Below, piece by piece: positions 63,122 through 64,000 of a stretch of DNA of 64,000 nucleotides (positions are counted from its first letter, which is position 1; every line of letters begins with the position of its first letter). Source of the stretch: Lujinxingia vulgaris (GTDB lineage Bacteria > Myxococcota_A > Bradymonadia > Bradymonadales > Bradymonadaceae); contig NZ_VOSM01000001.1 of NCBI RefSeq assembly GCF_007997015.1, positions 806,001 through 870,000 on the forward strand. The letters are read 5' to 3'. The notes beneath the pieces are model-generated. The model searched no databases. It saw nothing but the letters and a program-made list of their open reading frames with translations, and was not told the origin of the DNA. The position numbers and the translations under genes are program-made.

Positions 63122-63949
63122 TTGACTGAGAACGAGAAGCACGACGAATCGATGGATGAACCCACCGAAGTCAGCACGGATGCAGCGGCGTCCGAAGAAC
63201 CCGCAGGCCACGAGGAGGAGAGCGAGAGCCTCGATGATGACCTCTTTCTGAGCCCGGACGACGACGAAGATGACGATGAAGAGGTCATTGTCGTGGGCGA
63301 AGAAGACTCCGATGCGGACGACGACGATGATGAGGATGATGACGATGACGCGTTGTCGGAGGCCAACGAGGCGCTGAAGTCCGAGTTGGAAGCTGCCCGC
63401 ACCCAACTCGGGGAAGTCAGCGAAGAGCGCGATGAGCTTAAAAATAAGCTGATGCGTTCGGTGGCCGACCTTGAGAATTACCGTCGTCGCGCCGACCGTG
63501 AGAAGGATGACCTGCGCAAGTATGGCATCGACAAGGTCGTCTCCGACCTGATTCCGGCGGTCGACAACCTGGAGCGCGCTCTGCAGCACGCCGAGGGCAA
63601 AGAAGACCCCTCCTCGATCGTCGACGGTGTGACGATGGTCTACAAGCAGATCGTCAACGCGCTGGCCAAATACGGTGTGCAGGGGTTTGTGTCGAAGGGC
63701 GAGGCATTTGACCCGCAGCGTCACGAGGCCATTCAGCAGGTCGAGACGACTGAATACGACACCGGCACCGTCGTTGAAGAGTACCAGAAGGGCTACTTCC
63801 TCCACGACAGACTGCTGCGCCCGGCGCTGGTCGCTGTTGCAAAACGCATCGACGCCCCGCAGACTGAAGACTCCAGCGACGAAGAGCAGGCCGATGTGGC
63901 CGGCGAGCCCCAGGGCGACGCCGATGACGGCGCGGCCGCGCAGGACTGA
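63122..63949 (+). CDS. grpE: GrpE nucleotide-exchange factor (canonical copy)
   Basis: A 275-residue GrpE, longer than usual (about 200) because the first 80 residues are extremely acidic (runs of Asp/Glu such as DDDDDEDDDDD) and probably unstructured. A long coiled coil follows ('ALKSELEAARTQLGEVSEERDELKNKL'), then the head 'RSVADLENYRRRADREKDDL', 'DLIPAVDNLERAL', 'KYGVQGFVSKGEAFDPQRHEAIQQ' and 'GTVVEEYQKGYFLHDRLLRPALVAVAK'. It exchanges nucleotide on DnaK. The start TTG at 63122 has AGGAG at six bases; a TTG at 63098 lacks such a site. It is downstream of hrcA; dnaK or dnaJ probably follows. Confidence 0.93.
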   Translation: MTENEKHDESMDEPTEVSTDAAASEEPAGHEEESESLDDDLFLSPDDDEDDDEEVIVVGEEDSDADDDDDEDDDDDALSEANEALKSELEAARTQLGEVSEERDELKNKLMRSVADLENYRRRADREKDDLRKYGIDKVVSDLIPAVDNLERALQHAEGKEDPSSIVDGVTMVYKQIVNALAKYGVQGFVSKGEAFDPQRHEAIQQVETTEYDTGTVVEEYQKGYFLHDRLLRPALVAVAKRIDAPQTEDSSDEEQADVAGEPQGDADDGAAAQD

Positions 63950-63995
63950 GTCGCAGGCAGGCGAACTTCCTTGAATCTCGGATGAGGCGAGACGC

Positions 63996-64000
63996 ATGGC
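63996..64000 (+). CDS. Possible start of the next heat-shock gene, cut by the window edge
   Basis: An ATG at 63996 preceded by GAGG at suitable spacing starts a frame with Met-Ala and then leaves the window. Behind hrcA-grpE, dnaK or dnaJ would be the expected gene, and DnaK commonly starts Met-Ala/Gly. Only two codons are visible. Confidence 0.3.

Overview
The window is high-GC chromosomal DNA, densely packed with genes on both strands, from a Gram-negative bacterium. It has a complete tol-pal operon, many lipoprotein and outer-membrane beta-barrel genes, a large myxobacterial-style Ser/Thr kinase with ATPase and TPR modules, and Asp/Thr-rich lipoprotein tethers. These features suggest the Myxococcota/Bradymonadota area (Lujinxingia- or Bradymonas-like). 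That placement is inferred from gene content only; there is no rRNA here. I see no insertion sequence, prophage, CRISPR array or replication origin. This is mostly a housekeeping and cell-envelope region with several unusual domain architectures.

Layout. 1-5 kb: the end of a TPR protein, a three-gene minus-strand operon (small unknown protein, low-molecular-weight tyrosine phosphatase, exported PCMT-like lipoprotein), and a lipoprotein resembling a dead HAD/LNS2 phosphatase. 5-9 kb: ttcA, a MATE exporter, a DDAH-type hydrolase and a VOC protein. 9-18 kb: an LpoA-like lipoprotein with an outer-membrane partner, then tolQ-tolR-tolA-tolB-pal and a ClpP/SppA-fold protein, followed by tRNA-Leu(CAA). 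18-23 kb: a small periplasmic protein, then miaE, a barrel-fused sppA and an exported protein on the minus strand. 23-27.4 kb: an operon of DUF1963, DUF4105, GIDE-LemA and an alpha/beta hydrolase. 27-33 kb: a barrel protein, maeB and three small unknown genes. 33-40 kb: two cold-shock genes around a CAP-domain lipoprotein, a lysyl-oxidase-like lipoprotein, hydrolases and an acyl-CoA-binding protein. 40-47 kb: a short Rho, two unknown envelope proteins, an S41 peptidase and an amidohydrolase. 47-57 kb: a Ser/Thr kinase, an FAD protein, a two-gene histidine-kinase module with a degenerate first member, and an M64 peptidase. 57-64 kb: a membrane-anchored GrpE, tRNA-Cys(GCA), a single-domain receiver, a GT-B/coiled-coil protein with a flippase-like partner, and hrcA-grpE with the next gene just starting at the edge.

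Working together: the Tol-Pal proteins, LpoA-like protein, SppA, S41 and M64 peptidases, CAP and LOX-like lipoproteins all act at or outside the envelope. HrcA, GrpE and the second GrpE belong to the DnaK chaperone system. TtcA and MiaE modify tRNA. The most unusual items are a Rho without its RNA-binding domain, the split sensor-kinase pair with a pseudo-receiver, the membrane-tethered GrpE with a long antisense overlap, and the protease-like gene at the usual cpoB position of the tol-pal operon.
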